From Gentiana macrophylla (lineage: Eukaryota; Streptophyta; Magnoliopsida; Gentianales; Gentianaceae): 64,000 nt of DNA. The translations under genes were made by a program, and so were the position numbers. The notes under the pieces were generated by a model that saw only the letters and a list, made by a program, of their open reading frames with translations, made no database searches and was not told where the DNA came from. Of the stretch, positions 12,341 to 23,020 are shown one piece after another. The stretch lies in contig JAOBSW010000991.1 of NCBI GenBank assembly GCA_026214975.1, forward strand, positions 1 through 64,000, in the 5' to 3' direction. Positions within the stretch are counted from its first letter, which is position 1, and each line of letters opens with the position of its first letter.

Positions 12341-13014
12341 TTATGGGAATGACACCATCAGCATTGCCTGTGAAACCATTGGTTCAAAATCATCCCTTAA
12401 ATCTTTTAAGAACTTCATAACATGTTCAGCCTCCATATGATCCACTAGTGTGCTGATTGCATTGCGGTGACATTGAGGATCACAAGAACAAACTGACACG
12501 GGCCTGATAGTCTTGATTTCTTCCCATAGAACCATCAATTTTGTGAAATATTGATTGATAGAATTAGTACCTTGCTTCAGCAGATGCATCTCTCAAGAAG
12601 ATCTCGAAAGCCTCAAGGTATCAACATTAGATATTCTTGCAAAGAAGATTCTTCCAAATCGCATGTGCACTCTTGAAATACATCAAGCTTTGTGCAATGG
12701 TGTTCTCCACGAATTGTAATCCATGATCTTACTATTGTATAACACTGTCTCCATGCATGAAAATCTGCTGAATATGTTTCTCGCCTTTTGATTGTTCCGT
12801 CTACGAAGCCAATCTTATTCTTGGTGATTAACACCATCTCCATAGATATCTTCCATGGATTATAATTGTTGCCATTCATCAATGGATGGTCAAGTACCAA
12901 AGATGGATTCTCATTGGGATGGACATAGAATGGACTGGAGGGACTTATTTCTTGTTTCTTAGCTGCCATGGCTATCAAGAACTCCAAATTCTTATCAAAA
13001 CAATGATATATCAA
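12341..13014 (-). pseudogene. Copia B gag
   Basis: The likely start is the ATG at 12968–12970 on the minus strand (MAAKKQEIS). SPFYVHPNENPSLVL, NPWKISMEMVL and KNKIGFVDGTIKRRE follow; after a frame slip near 12700 it continues through MHLLKQGTNSINQYFTKL, WEEIKTIRPV and EAEHVMKFLKDLRDDFEPM. This is the plant Copia gag (UBN2-like) domain. It is broken and has no zinc knuckle on this side of the MITE. Confidence 0.88.
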
Positions 13015-13372
13015 GGAAAAACGATCAAGAAATGATCAAAAAGGAAGGAAACAATCACAATTTACTCTCAAAAAACTGGAAAACGCAAAAAAGATGAAGA
13101 ACACTCTCAAGATTCTTCAAAAAATCAGAGAAAAATGCAGGAAAACATTCAAAAATTCTGAAATTTCTGCTCTGATTAAAGAAAAGCAAAACAATATAGA
13201 AGACTGAAATTGTTTTTCCTGATTGATCAATTGATACAATACTACTCCTTTATATATGAGAGAAATCTGATACTATTATTTATTAGCAATATTCACACAT
13301 TAATTGTAGATATTACGTATTAATTACAGAATAATTATATATTCTGTAATTAATGTGTGTATATTGTTAATA

Positions 13373-13750
13373 CTCCCTCCGTCCCGTAATATAAGTCTTT
13401 TTAACTTTTTTATGGTGTCCCAAAATATAAGTCTTTCTCACATTTCAATGCATTATTCTATTCATTTTGCCAATTATACCCTTCATATATCACGCAGGAT
13501 GTATCATCATTAATTACTCCAAATGATTACAGATTGGAGTAGAATTTGCGGCAGTATTGGAAAGTGGAAGTGGTAAACATATAGGCACTTCTTTGACTTC
13601 CCGTGCACAACTTACTAGTTCATTTGTTATCCATATTACTTGTTGGATAAAGGGCAATTTAGTCCTAAATGACAATAAAAAACATCATTTATTAACTTTC
13701 TTAAACTGTGTGAAAAACCTACGAGGACTAATATTGCGGGACGGAGGGAG
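13373..13750. mobile_element. Stowaway-type MITE inside LTR of element C
   Basis: 378 bp with terminal inverted repeats ctccctccgtcccgtaatat... / ...atattgcgggacggagggag and a TA target duplication at 13371–13372 and 13751–13752. The interior is AT-rich and non-coding. The other LTR of the same element (near 14845–14860) has the unoccupied site 'attgttaatattatttatt', which proves the exact insertion point. Tc1/mariner-derived MITEs of this kind are mobilised in trans. Confidence 0.93.
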
Positions 13751-13831
13751 TATTATTTATTTGAATAATATTGTCTTCTATCACCCTCCCTCAAACGAGG
13801 CCGGGTTTGGAGGCTGAGTTTGTCTTGGCAT

Positions 13832-14256
13832 AATTTGGAGGGCATCTCCACTCCGACGGTTCTTTCGGAGTCCGTAGTTGTGATTTTTGGAGGGCATCTC
13901 CACTCCGGTTTTTCTTCCGGAGTCCATAGTTGATATTTTGGAGGGCATCTCCACCCCTGCTTTTCTTCTGGAGTCCATAGGTTGTTGTGTTTTGGAGGGC
14001 ATCTCCACTCCGGCGCATGTCTTTTTGGCTCTCCCGGAGTCCATAGTTGTGATTTTGGAGGGCATCTCCACTCCGGTTGTTCTTCCGGAGTCCATTAGTT
14101 GTTGTGTTTTGGAGGGCATCTCCACTCCGGCGGTTTTTTCTGGAGTCCGTAGTTGTGATTTTGGAGGGCATCTCCACTCCGACGGTTCTTTCGGAGTCCA
14201 TAGTTGTGATTTTGGAGGACATCTTCACTCCGGTGCTCGTCTTTTCCGGAGTCCAT
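13832..14256. repeat. Eight-unit tandem array of hairpin-forming repeats in element C
   Basis: Eight copies of a 51–63-bp unit start near 13835, 13887, 13938, 13992, 14055, 14109, 14161 and 14212. Each contains ttggagggcatctcca (stem GGAG/CTCC), and most then have actccgg...ccggagt. In two units the second stem is CTCCGA/TCGGAG, in others CTCCGG/CCGGAG, so the paired positions change together. Both strands are open for long stretches only because of the repeat; no protein is inferred. Confidence 0.9.
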
Positions 14257-14892
14257 TAATTTGTAGATTGATTTTTGGTTGAAGAATGACTTATCGGCCT
14301 CCAATTTTGATAGCTGCTGTTGATTTGGATCAGACGTTCGGGAAATATGTGTGGGTGTTGGTGTGGTTTTTTTTTGTTTTTTTTAAAAAAAAAAAAAATT
14401 TCTTCGGTCGGAATGAGAAGTATACCGGATTTTTAATTGGTTGGATAGTTTGATTTTGCAGGGATATGTGGTTTACTGGGATGGTGGGTACGGCACATGG
14501 TTGATAAGGAAAAGAAATGTTTTCATAGCAATGGAGAAATGGGCCAAAATATTGGAAAAAAGGATAGGAAATTGTTTTTGCAGGACGATTGTTTGATAGA
14601 AAAGCGGAAGAGGATCGGGTGAGGGTTCACCAATGTTAAGGCACTCGAACCCTCGTCCCTGTCTCTGATATCATAAAGAAAATCAAAACAATATAGAAGA
14701 CTGAAATTGTTTTTCCTGATTGATCAATTGATACAATACTACTCCTTTATATAGGAGAGAAATATGATACTATTATTTATTAGCAATATTCACACATTAA
14801 TTGTAGATTACGTATTAATTACAGAATATATAATGTGTGTATATTGTTAATATTATTTATTTGAATAATATTGTCTTCTATCACTGATAACA

Positions 14893-15168
14893 TGATGAAG
14901 TTTATAGAATTATAAACTGAAACTAAAATGCAGAATTATTATTGATGAATTGAAAGTTACAAGTTAAGTTTACAATGCAGCTGATCATGAGGTATTTATA
15001 GCTTCATACACCTCATTGATCAGTTAGAAGTAAGTTACAAGCGGTTACAACAAACTGTAACTGAATAACCGCTTTCTACATTACACTACACTAGATTACT
15101 CAGCAGGCTGCTGTGTCTTCATACTGCTGTGTCTTCATATTATCAGTAGGATGTATCAGCTGACTTCA
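14893..15168 (-). mobile_element. LTR of Copia family B, copy 2 (5' LTR)
   Basis: 276 bp, matching 8566–8841. Left of it the interrupted primer-binding site (gataaca, minus TGTTATC) continues across element C to ctctgat at 13170–13176. Right of it is pol sequence of Copia A, so the B insertion lies in the RT-coding end of A. Confidence 0.85.
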
Positions 15169-15189
15169 CTCGGCATTCCCTTCAGCCTC

Positions 15190-15791
15190 TATACTGTAAC
15201 AAGGTTTGACACCTAAAATCTCATAATCTTGTAACAAATTCAAAGTATACTTCCTCTGAGAAATAGAGATGCCATTAGGTGTTCTAGTAGCTTCAATTCC
15301 CAAAAATATACCAAGATCCTTGATTGTAAACTGCTTGTATAAACGATCTTTGACCTGTTGAATGTATTACAATTCTGGAATGATTGTTATTATATCATCT
15401 ACATACACCACTAAGGCAATGAAAGACTGACTAGATCCTTTTGTAAATAAGCTATGGTCATGCTTAGATTGAACAAACCACTGACTGTATAGATATTCTA
15501 TCAATTTTTAGTTACATTGTCTGCTTGCTTTTTTCAGTTCATATAATGACTTAGTTATCTGCAAACCTGATTCGGCTCGCCAGACTTAAAACCTTGAGGA
15601 ATTTGCATGTATACTTTTACATTGCTACTATTAGGCAATCCTACTTTCATGTCAGGAACATGTTTATGATTACTTAATTGTGAAAAAGAACACACATTGT
15701 GACATGTGGCACCATAATCCAAGATCAATTGTGTGTAATTTGACGAATAAACAACACTTGACCTTTGACCAGGGGAGAATTGGGTGTTCAT
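15190..15791 (-). pseudogene. Copia A protease fused by deletion to reverse transcriptase
   Basis: On the minus strand the protease-like QLILDYGATCHNVCSF (D-Y-G-A instead of D-S-G-A) and GLPNSSNVKV run directly into VYMQIPQGFKSGEPNQVCR, which is RT sequence. Then, in other frames, come LYELKKASRQCN, a degenerate QSFIALVVYVDD-like stretch near 15400–15430, and LQDYEILGVKPC near 15220. Integrase, the linker and the RT N-terminus, roughly 2 kb in a normal Copia, are missing at the join near 15615. Confidence 0.8.
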
Positions 15792-15863
15792 GGCATGAAT
15801 TTGATTGACTCTATGGCATGCTGGTTCAAAATTTAGAAGACTTAACAGCTTCTCAAATTTTTG

Positions 15864-16891
15864 TTAGGTGAGACCAAAGATATTGGATCCATTATGTCCA
15901 ATATCTTGATCCTTCAGCAGCTTATTGATCCACCATATTTTCCCTGTTCTTGGAATTAAAACCAGGTTGATAGCCGTGTTTTTGTAGCAATTATCTTCAG
16001 TGTGGCCATTAAAACCATAGAAAGTGTACTGAACCGTCTTAGAAACGACCATATTCTTCCATCTGAACCCATTCATTGACACCCACATTTCTTGGATGAT
16101 TAGTCTTATTGAACTAACTGGTCTGGAACCAAACTGATCATTTCTGAAAATGTCCCTTCTGAACTGATTATTCCTCTGTGCCAATAGAATTGAGGACTCA
16201 TGAATTTTGACCTTGTTAGAGGAATAGATATTCTGTCTCTCAAACTTGATAGCCATAGCAAAAGCATCTTCCATTTTTGGGAATGGAACCATCAACATAG
16301 TTTGAGACATCACTAGATCAAATCCATCTCTGAGTCCTTTCAAGAACCTCATCACATGTTCAGTTTCCATGTGATCTAACACGATTTTCATAGCATTTCA
16401 ATTGATCATAATCTTAGTATAATACTGATTCACAGAATTAGTCCCCTGTTTAACAGAATTGAATTCTTCAAGAAGATCAGAGAGCTTAAAAACATCTATA
16501 CTGGAGAATTTATTTGCAAGATTATGCCAGACTTCTTGATCATTTCCCAAATACAATAAACTTGGAAAAAAAGTATTTTCAACAGAATTTAGAATCCAGT
16601 TCTAACAAATGTATCATATTGCCTCCAAAGTAAAAATTCGGGTGAGTTTATCTCAGGTTTTTTGAATATGCCATCAACAAAACCAAACTTGCTCTTTTTG
16701 TGATCAAAGCCATCTTCATAGCTTTGCTTCAAGGATGATAATTGTTGCCATTGAGTAAAGGTTGAACTAACACTATAGATAGATTCACATTCAGATGAAT
16801 ATAAAAGGAATTGGATGGGTTTGATTCTTGTATCTGACTGCCATGGCCTCAAGAACTTTTGAAAACCACTGAATAGCTCCAAGAAACCTTT
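15864..16891 (-). pseudogene. Copia A gag with degenerate zinc knuckle
   Basis: N-terminal gag pieces read 16860–16600 (KKSKFGFVDGIFKKPEINSPEF, WRQYDTFVRTG). The C-terminal half is open at 16391–15864: HMETEHVMRFLKGLRDGFD, FPKMEDAFAMAIKFERQ. The zinc knuckle reads YTFYGFNGHTEDNCYK: the spacing of C-x2-C-x4-H-x4-C is kept, but the first two cysteines are tyrosines, as TGC/TGT to TAC/TAT changes would give. A stop or frame change separates the halves near 16400–16590. Confidence 0.85.
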
Positions 16892-17027
16892 CAAAAACCT
16901 ATCAAGAACTGGATTCTACTAAGAAAATTCATAGAATACTCTCAAGATTCTATGAAGAACAACAGAACTTCAAAGAAAACTACCAAGTTTCTTCCAAAAA
17001 CACCAGAATTGATGCAAATTGAGCATG

Positions 17028-17043
17028 AAAAGCTCTAATACCA
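17028..17043 (-). other. Primer-binding site of Copia element A
   Basis: The minus strand reads TGGTATTAGAGCTTTT directly after the 5' LTR end. It pairs with the 3' end of plant initiator Met-tRNA (TGGTATCAGAGC) with one mismatch in the first 12 bases. It fixes the orientation and LTR end of element A. Confidence 0.85.
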
Positions 17044-17423
17044 TGTTGAAATTCATAGAAACAAAAAAGACAACATAAAATATGGAATTCTCATTAATCG
17101 GTAAGTAATCAATTTAAGTTACAAAGTGTTGGTGGTGGAGTATTTAAAGATGACACTCTTCCCAATAGGAAACGGTTATAACAGAAATAGTGATTCATCT
17201 CAGATGTAAATGCGTTCTTCTCAGTTGTGCTACCTTAGTTGTTTTTTCCAACTGATCCGGTAGGTATCAAGTCTGAAGTAGTCTACTCATTTTATCAGCT
17301 TCAAGTCTGAATGTATGCTTTCAATCTGAACTTCAAGGCTGAGCTTATTCTTCTGGTCTGAAATCAGCAGAACACATCTTACTTACAAATCAACGTCTTC
17401 CATTCATAATAGATATGTTAACA
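17044..17423 (-). mobile_element. LTR of Copia element A (5' LTR)
   Basis: 380 bp. The minus strand starts TGTTAACATATC and ends TTTCAACA, and pairs with the 3' LTR at 7498–7862. It is followed on the right by (ACGT)n and (TA)n simple sequence at 17424–17475, so no target duplication can be defined. Confidence 0.85.
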
Positions 17424-17437
17424 ACGTACGTACGTAC

Positions 17438-17475
<38 letters not shown>
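17424..17475. repeat. ACGT and TA microsatellite
   Basis: acgtacgtacgtac is followed by (TA)n to about 17475. It is simple sequence next to the LTR of element A. Confidence 0.9.
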
Positions 17476-17479
<4 letters not shown>

Positions 17480-18049
17480 ACTACTGTGTTGTTATTAACT
17501 ATATAAATTATTATATCATTTTGATCCCCACTAACCTAAAGTAGCCATTTTAATTCCACGTAGTTTGTGACAAATACACAGCTGAGACAACAAGGATCCT
17601 AGACAACAAGGTTGAAATGAAATTTCTAGATCAAAGTGAAAGACAGGCCGAAGCTCATTCATGCATTTGGTCAAACACTTAAAATATATGTTAGAGTCAG
17701 TTATAGTGGTTAAATCGCTTGTAACTGTTTTTATCAACAATTAAGATGTTAATACTACTAATTATAGTCATTATAGATCAATTGTAAACTCAATTTTGTG
17801 ATTAATGAAATGAATTATTCTAGTTGTTTTTTCCAATTTTCCCGTTTATTAGTTTTCAACTTTCTGGTTTTTTTTCAAGTTCTTATCATTAGAACTTGAA
17901 AATCTTCATGTTATCAGATCATTTTGTGATTTAATCTGCATTTTATTATGCTCATATTTGAGTTCTTGAAGAATCTTGAGATATTTCTACATTTTTTCTT
18001 GTTATTCGTTGGCAACTTTAAGTAGAAATGCAAGTCAAAGAACTAATGT
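17476..18049 (+). other. 5' leader and probable LTR region of Copia G
   Basis: There is no coding exon. Near 17910–17925 'tcatgttatcagatcatttt' resembles an initiator Met-tRNA primer-binding site for the plus-strand Copia that follows. The LTR itself, presumably about 17.5–17.9 kb, has no partner copy in the window, so its ends are not defined. Confidence 0.45.
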
Positions 18050-20228
18050 TGCAGCAATCAATGAAGATAAAGGTCTAGAAAATAGTGTCTCAAGTCCATT
18101 CTATCATCATCCAAACGAGAATTCTGCAGTAATTTTGGTTTCTCCATTGCTAGAAGGTAATAGCTATCACTCTTTGTCAAGATCAATGTGCTGATGTTAG
18201 AGTCTAATAATATGTTCGGATTCGTAGATTGAACTATAACCAAACTTGATGTGAATGATCAATCGTACCATTTTTGAAGTCAATGTAACACTATAATGAT
18301 GTCTTGGATCTTGAAATATATAATACAAGGCATGGCACAAAGCATTTTATGGATTAACACTGTAAGAGAAATTTGGCTAGATCTGCAAGACAAGCTTTCT
18401 AGTGTGGATTGCTTTAAAATTTCAGATTTAGTAGAAGAAGTTAACATGATTAAATACGGAAATATGTTTGTGATTGGGTATTTTACTAAACTGAAAACAA
18501 AATGGGATGAAATCATGGTGTTAAAACTAGTACCATATTGTGTGTGTGGGAATCCTTGTGCTTATAACATACATAAACAAACAGATTTTATAGAAGCATA
18601 TATACTATGTGATCAGATTCATGAAGGGTTAAATGATAATTTTGCACCAATCAAATCCCAAGTATTATTGATGAATCTCTTACCTACTGTTAAGAAAGCT
18701 TTATATATGGCTATTAAGTTTGAAAGGCAAGCACAATATGCCATAGGACATCCTCAAAATTCTGAGGCCATAACTCTTATGAACAAGTCTTTTCATTAAG
18801 AACAAGGGACATGGCAGCTTCTGAATCAAAACATATTTTAGACTCATACTAATTGTCAGAATTTCAAGAAATCTAGTCAAAATGTTTAGAATAATGGAAA
18901 AGGGTACAATGCACTCATTGTGGTTTTAATGGTCATACTTTGGATAAGTTCTACAAGAAACATGGTTATTCTTCTGGACTCAAATCGAGGTATAAGGCAA
19001 ATACGGTTCACCAAGATGAAGAAGATTACCTAGAGTGTTTTGTTCCAATGCAATAATCAAATGAGAACTATGCTAATGTTGGACTAACACAGAATCAGAT
19101 TAGTCAGCTGCTGAAACTAATTGACAATTCAAACACTGAGGGTATCGACACTGAAAAAACACCATCAATCATGTGACAACCCTAACCACCAACTTCAAAC
19201 AAGATCCTTGAGATCCAAGGTATGTCTTCTTGTGATTCTAAATAGTATATAGTAGATTCAGGAGCTACATACCACATAATATTTGATAACCACTTAGTTA
19301 TAAGTAAAACTAAGTATGTGGTGTCACTGTTACTTTTCTTAATGGTCAGACTATACATATAAACTTTGTAAGAGAAGTTAAAATCAATTACAATCTGATC
19401 TTATCTCAAGCTCTATGTGTCCTAGGTTTCAAATATGATACGTTGTCCATCAATAGACACACAAGGAATTCTAGTATATCTATTGTTTTTGTTGGTAATG
19501 AGTGTTTGATGCAGGACAAAACAAGTTAGATGATAATTGGATCAGCTAAAAAAAGAAAAATGGCTATATGTTTTGAAATCAGATAAGAAGAAAATCAAAC
19601 CCGTCATTTCTTTAGTTGATATGAATGAAAAATATACATTGTGGCATTATAGATTAGGTAATTTGTCACATGACAAGTTAGATTTGTTGTAATGAGAATT
19701 GTAATAAGATTCAAATAACCATAGATTGTGTTTGTTATATTTGTCTTCTAGCTAAACACAAAAAGTTTACTTTTCCATTAAATAACTCTATAACATGTGC
19801 TACATTTGATCTTGTTCGCATGAACATTTGGGGGCCTAATAGAAAACCAATTATTCAAGGTCAATCTTATTTTCTAACGATTGTGGATGATTATAATAGG
19901 TGTTCTTGGGTTTTCCTTCTCAGAGCTAAAGATGATGTAATAGTGTTGTATCTGCCTTCTACAAATATGCCTTGAATCATTTTGGTAAGTCAATTAAAAT
20001 AATTAGATCTAATAATGGACATGTGTATAATTACTCTGTGTTCTATAATGAAAAATGTTTAGTGCACCAAATCAGTTGTGTAAGCACTACACAACATAAT
20101 GGTGTTGTGAAAAGAAAACACCAATATGTACTCAATGTTGCAAGAGCCCTAAAATCCCGGGCTAAGCTTCTCTTAAGTTTACGGGGGTATTGAATTCTAA
20201 ATGTTGTTAATTTAATCAACATAATACT
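18050..20228 (+). pseudogene. Copia G: gag, protease and integrase (5' part)
   Basis: gag: SVSSPFYHHPNENSAVILV (about 18090–18145), then an open block 18296–18799 with IREIWLDLQDKLS-like, DFIEAYILCDQIHEGLNDNF and AIKFERQAQ. Zinc knuckle near 18915–18960 (HCGFNGHTLDKFYKKHGY, cysteine lost). Protease near 19250 (YIVDSGATYHI). Integrase 19600–20228 with LWHYRLGNLSHDKL, FDLVRMNIWGPN, YFLTIVDDYNRCSWVFLL, IIRSNNGHVYNY (DNG changed to NNG) and ISCVSTTQHNGVVKRKHQ. Many stops and frameshifts. The reading frame breaks at 20228, where element D is inserted, and resumes at 33949. Confidence 0.88.
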
Positions 20229-20951
20229 TGATAAGGCTGAAATTATCTCGGGTTGATTAGCGGTGTTTATGTGGTGGATATCTGGCTAAAGTGGGTGATT
20301 TTACCCGTGGTTGAGTGGAGGTGCTCAAGAAAAAAATGAAGATCTTTAAGAGCAAGATGATTGGAGTGTTTGGTGTTTTGTATTTTTGGAGCTGAGCCTG
20401 AAAGGCTGCCTAAGTACCATTTTTAAGGGATCAAGCCAATGCTTAGTTCTGGAAAATGAAGCCCCCCTTTTGTCAATGGTGTGATGCTGCTCTTTATAGG
20501 GCCATGAGTTGGCTGTCACCAGGCTATTGGACGAGCTGGCGAGCTGAGGTCGGACTTAGAGTGCCGAATTGAGGACGGACTTAGAGTGCCGAACTGAGGT
20601 CGGACTTAGAGTGCCGAGTTGAGGTCGGACTTAAGGTGCCGAGCTGAAGAGCTAGAGAGCTGAGAGATCTTGGCGAGCTGAGAGCCTGACGGCCTGAGAG
20701 CGTCGTTTATGAACTTTGTTGCCTAGTTGTGTTGGCTTTGTTCGCGTTGAAGGATGGCGAGCTGGAGGGGCAAGCTGTTCGGCACCCAGTGCTTTGTATC
20801 GAGCTAGTTGTTTACTGCTTCATTCCCGTTGCCTTGGCCAATAATGAGAATCATGATAGCATGAGGCAGGGCTGAGCCGAGGACCCTATCCGTTACTGGG
20901 CTTATGACTCTTTTCTAGATTTGGTGGGGTTTTTCTGATTTTGGAATATCA
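20229..20951. mobile_element. Left LTR of element D
   Basis: About 723 bp, beginning TGATAAGGCTG right after the ATACT duplication and ending gaatatca. It contains four copies of a 25-bp repeat (gaggtcggacttagagtgcc-type, about 20540–20645). The first 35 bases are only weakly matched in the right LTR. Confidence 0.8.
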
Positions 20952-21167
20952 ATGGCCCCCTACTCCTTGAGCTCTTCACTTTACAAGTGAGAGTCATGGA
21001 GTAAAGTTGTAAATGACTTGATGTACCATTTGCCGAGATGATTGTTGCAGAGCGATATGTTCAGATAAAGTCAGACTCATTTAGCGTAGTTTGTTGGTGC
21101 CATGCTTAGATAACGAACATACTTACAGAAGATTCGCTCGAGTGCAAGCTCCAAATATTATGCCGAG

Positions 21168-21679
21168 TGACGATGACCGATTTTGTCACCTAAATAATCC
21201 GGGCCTTGATTGGATCTAGTGATGAACACCCAAAACCCTAATGCCTAAAGAATAAGAATGTGTGTGTTGTGATTTGCGGCTGAGTCTAAGAATTTATCTT
21301 AGATTGCCTACGTATCCTGTTATGTTCCAGGAATCAAGCCTTACGTAGTTCCTGGATTGTGGTATTTATAATGACAATACATGCCCTAACCCTAACATTA
21401 GGTCCGTTTGAGTTATTGTCATATTACCCTTAATGGGCCTTAACCCTTGCCCAAGTTATCACACTGTTAATGGGACTTGACAGCTGGTGCGGACTCCGTC
21501 CTTCATGTCAATGTTGCCGATTTGCGGTACTCGACTCTGGGACTCATTGTCCTACACTGCTCGATTCTCGATCGTCGTAGCCTCGAGTACTGGCATCGAC
21601 ATGAGTACCTTAGTGCTAATCCATAATATGAGGACCAACCGATAGATGACACGTGGAGGGATGAAACCCTGTATCGTCA
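21168..21679 (-). mobile_element. 3' LTR of Gypsy element E
   Basis: Plus strand TGACGATGACC...GTATCGTCA. It pairs with 30676–31185. The internal-side purine tract follows at 21680–21695. Confidence 0.95.
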
Positions 21680-22921
21680 TAAGCCCCCCAGACTTGAGAG
21701 AGACGACTTCCGACGTCCGACGTCCGAGGTCGAGTCTGTTGGTTGAATCGTCTCCGAGTTGAGTCATCATTTGGGTGGGAAAAAGCCCGCCACTTGCAAC
21801 CCTAACTGCTTGTAGCTACGTGGCATGACGTCACGACGCACTAACGCTTCGAATTCTGTCAATCGTAACGTCACTGCCTTGATCCCCGCGATTTACAGGG
21901 GGTTATAACTCCTTATCACTCACGTCTTTTCAGATCCATTTCATTATTGTGCAAGCATAAAAGGAGAGAGGAATAGACTTCAGAAGAAATCTATTGCCAA
22001 ATCGCAAAAACCTCCAAAGTTCCAAGTAAGCGTCTTTTTTCTGTGTTCTTCCTCTTTTTCTTGCATTCATCAATGTCAAGTAGTGCTACTGAGTCTGATA
22101 GGGGTAGTGAAACACCTTCCCATAGACAAACTCCAGGATCCACTCCTTCCGGTCATCCTCTCCGACCAGTCTCCGACGAACTTTCAGCCTCTTCCCCCCT
22201 GTCCCTAACCAACCCAAAAAGTTAGTCACCAGGATGGACGGTAAAGGTTCCAAAGGTTGTCTCAGTGCCCTTTCCCTAGGGGATATAACCAAAATCTGCA
22301 AGAAATCCAATATCACCAGCCCCCCATTCGAAACTCAACTCCCTTCCGGCCTTCACCAATTCGCCGATCAACCCCCAGAAGGGTTCTGTACAGTCTACGA
22401 GTCCCAACTCTTGAGTGGATTAAGGTTTCCACTGTGTTCGGCTATCCTTGCGGTCCTGGATCATTACAAGATTAGCGTTTCCCAGTTAGCCCCAAACGCT
22501 GTCAGGATTTTAATGGGGTTCGTCATAGCTTGTCGGGTTGCTGGAGTTTGCTTCTCAATTCCCCTCTTTCGATATTATTACCAGATCGCCGCTACACCCG
22601 TCAAACTATGGTATACCTTCCAAAGGAGGCCAAACCGGCATGAATTTGTATCTAGAGGGCCTTCTTCACACGGGGAGTGGAAGCCCCGATTCTTCTTCCT
22701 TCGTCATGGCCTGGAGAACCCTTATATAGGACAATAGAGGTCGAGAGGCGTGAAAAAAGACAAACTAGGGAATGCTCCTATCCCTCGAGAGGCCCACCGA
22801 TTAGATGGCTTTATCTTCGAGGCGTGCACTCGAAACTTGAGTCTTTTGTACGAACTAGCCCATCTGGAGGAGGTTGGACCGATCCCCTATGCGAATATTC
22901 ATGCCCAAGATCAAGAGAACC

Positions 22922-23020
22922 GTAGAATGCTTCTTTATTTTGCTTGCGTATTTGTTATTTTGTCGAGCTTGATAACTTGTCCTTTATTGCTCAAACTAAC
23001 TTGTTCTTTTTGTCTTGCAG
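22922..23020 (+). other. Probable intron 1 of the antisense ORF in element E
   Basis: GTAGAATG donor, pyrimidine-rich tail and TTGCAG acceptor. Removal joins AEN-C|TG to GGKFS-like sequence in frame. It is 99 nt long and open throughout, so read-through is also possible. A similarly placed segment occurs in element F (about 47209–47271). Confidence 0.55.

Larger units (their letters stand above)
8870..13014 (-). pseudogene. Copia family B gag-pol, degenerate
   Basis: In minus-strand order: gag (13014–12341), a degenerate protease (about 11510–11380, YTMDLGLTVL where D-S-G-A is expected), pre-integrase and integrase (11243–10600), linker (10456–9936), reverse transcriptase (9961–9419) and an RT C-terminal part (9418–8870, with KDLGKLRYFLGIEASRTPAG). 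The order PR–IN–RT is diagnostic of Copia. Stop codons and frameshifts separate the blocks, and a MITE at 11903–12260 interrupts the gag–protease stretch. RNase H is absent: homology fades after YLKTNPGQGI-like sequence near 8880, where the LTR begins. It cannot encode a working polyprotein. Confidence 0.9.
13177..14883 (-). mobile_element. TRIM-like non-autonomous LTR element C
   Basis: Flanked by the 5-bp duplication CTGAT (13172–13176 and 14884–14888). Its LTRs are at 13177–13783 (about 227 bp without the nested MITE) and 14674–14883 (210 bp). Minus-strand LTRs start TGATAGAAGAC and end TTTCTTTA, a non-standard terminus. The primer-binding site at 14657–14673 reads TGATATCAGAGACAGG (initiator Met-tRNA-like), and the purine tract at 13784–13795 reads CGTTTGAGGGAGGG. 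The 890-bp interior has no retroviral protein, only a tandem hairpin array. It sits in the primer-binding-site region of Copia B: joining the two flanks restores ctctgat-aacatgatgaag. Confidence 0.88.

Noticed and set aside
13832..14256. CRISPR-like regularly spaced repeat
   Set aside because: Units are contiguous and themselves vary; there are no unique spacers, and the DNA is plant nuclear sequence.
13791..14282. Long overlapping open frames on both strands (131–145 codons) in the hairpin array
   Set aside because: They arise from tandem repetition of a unit without stops. The residues simply repeat (SGDALQN, LEGISTP), and no domain or start context supports a protein.
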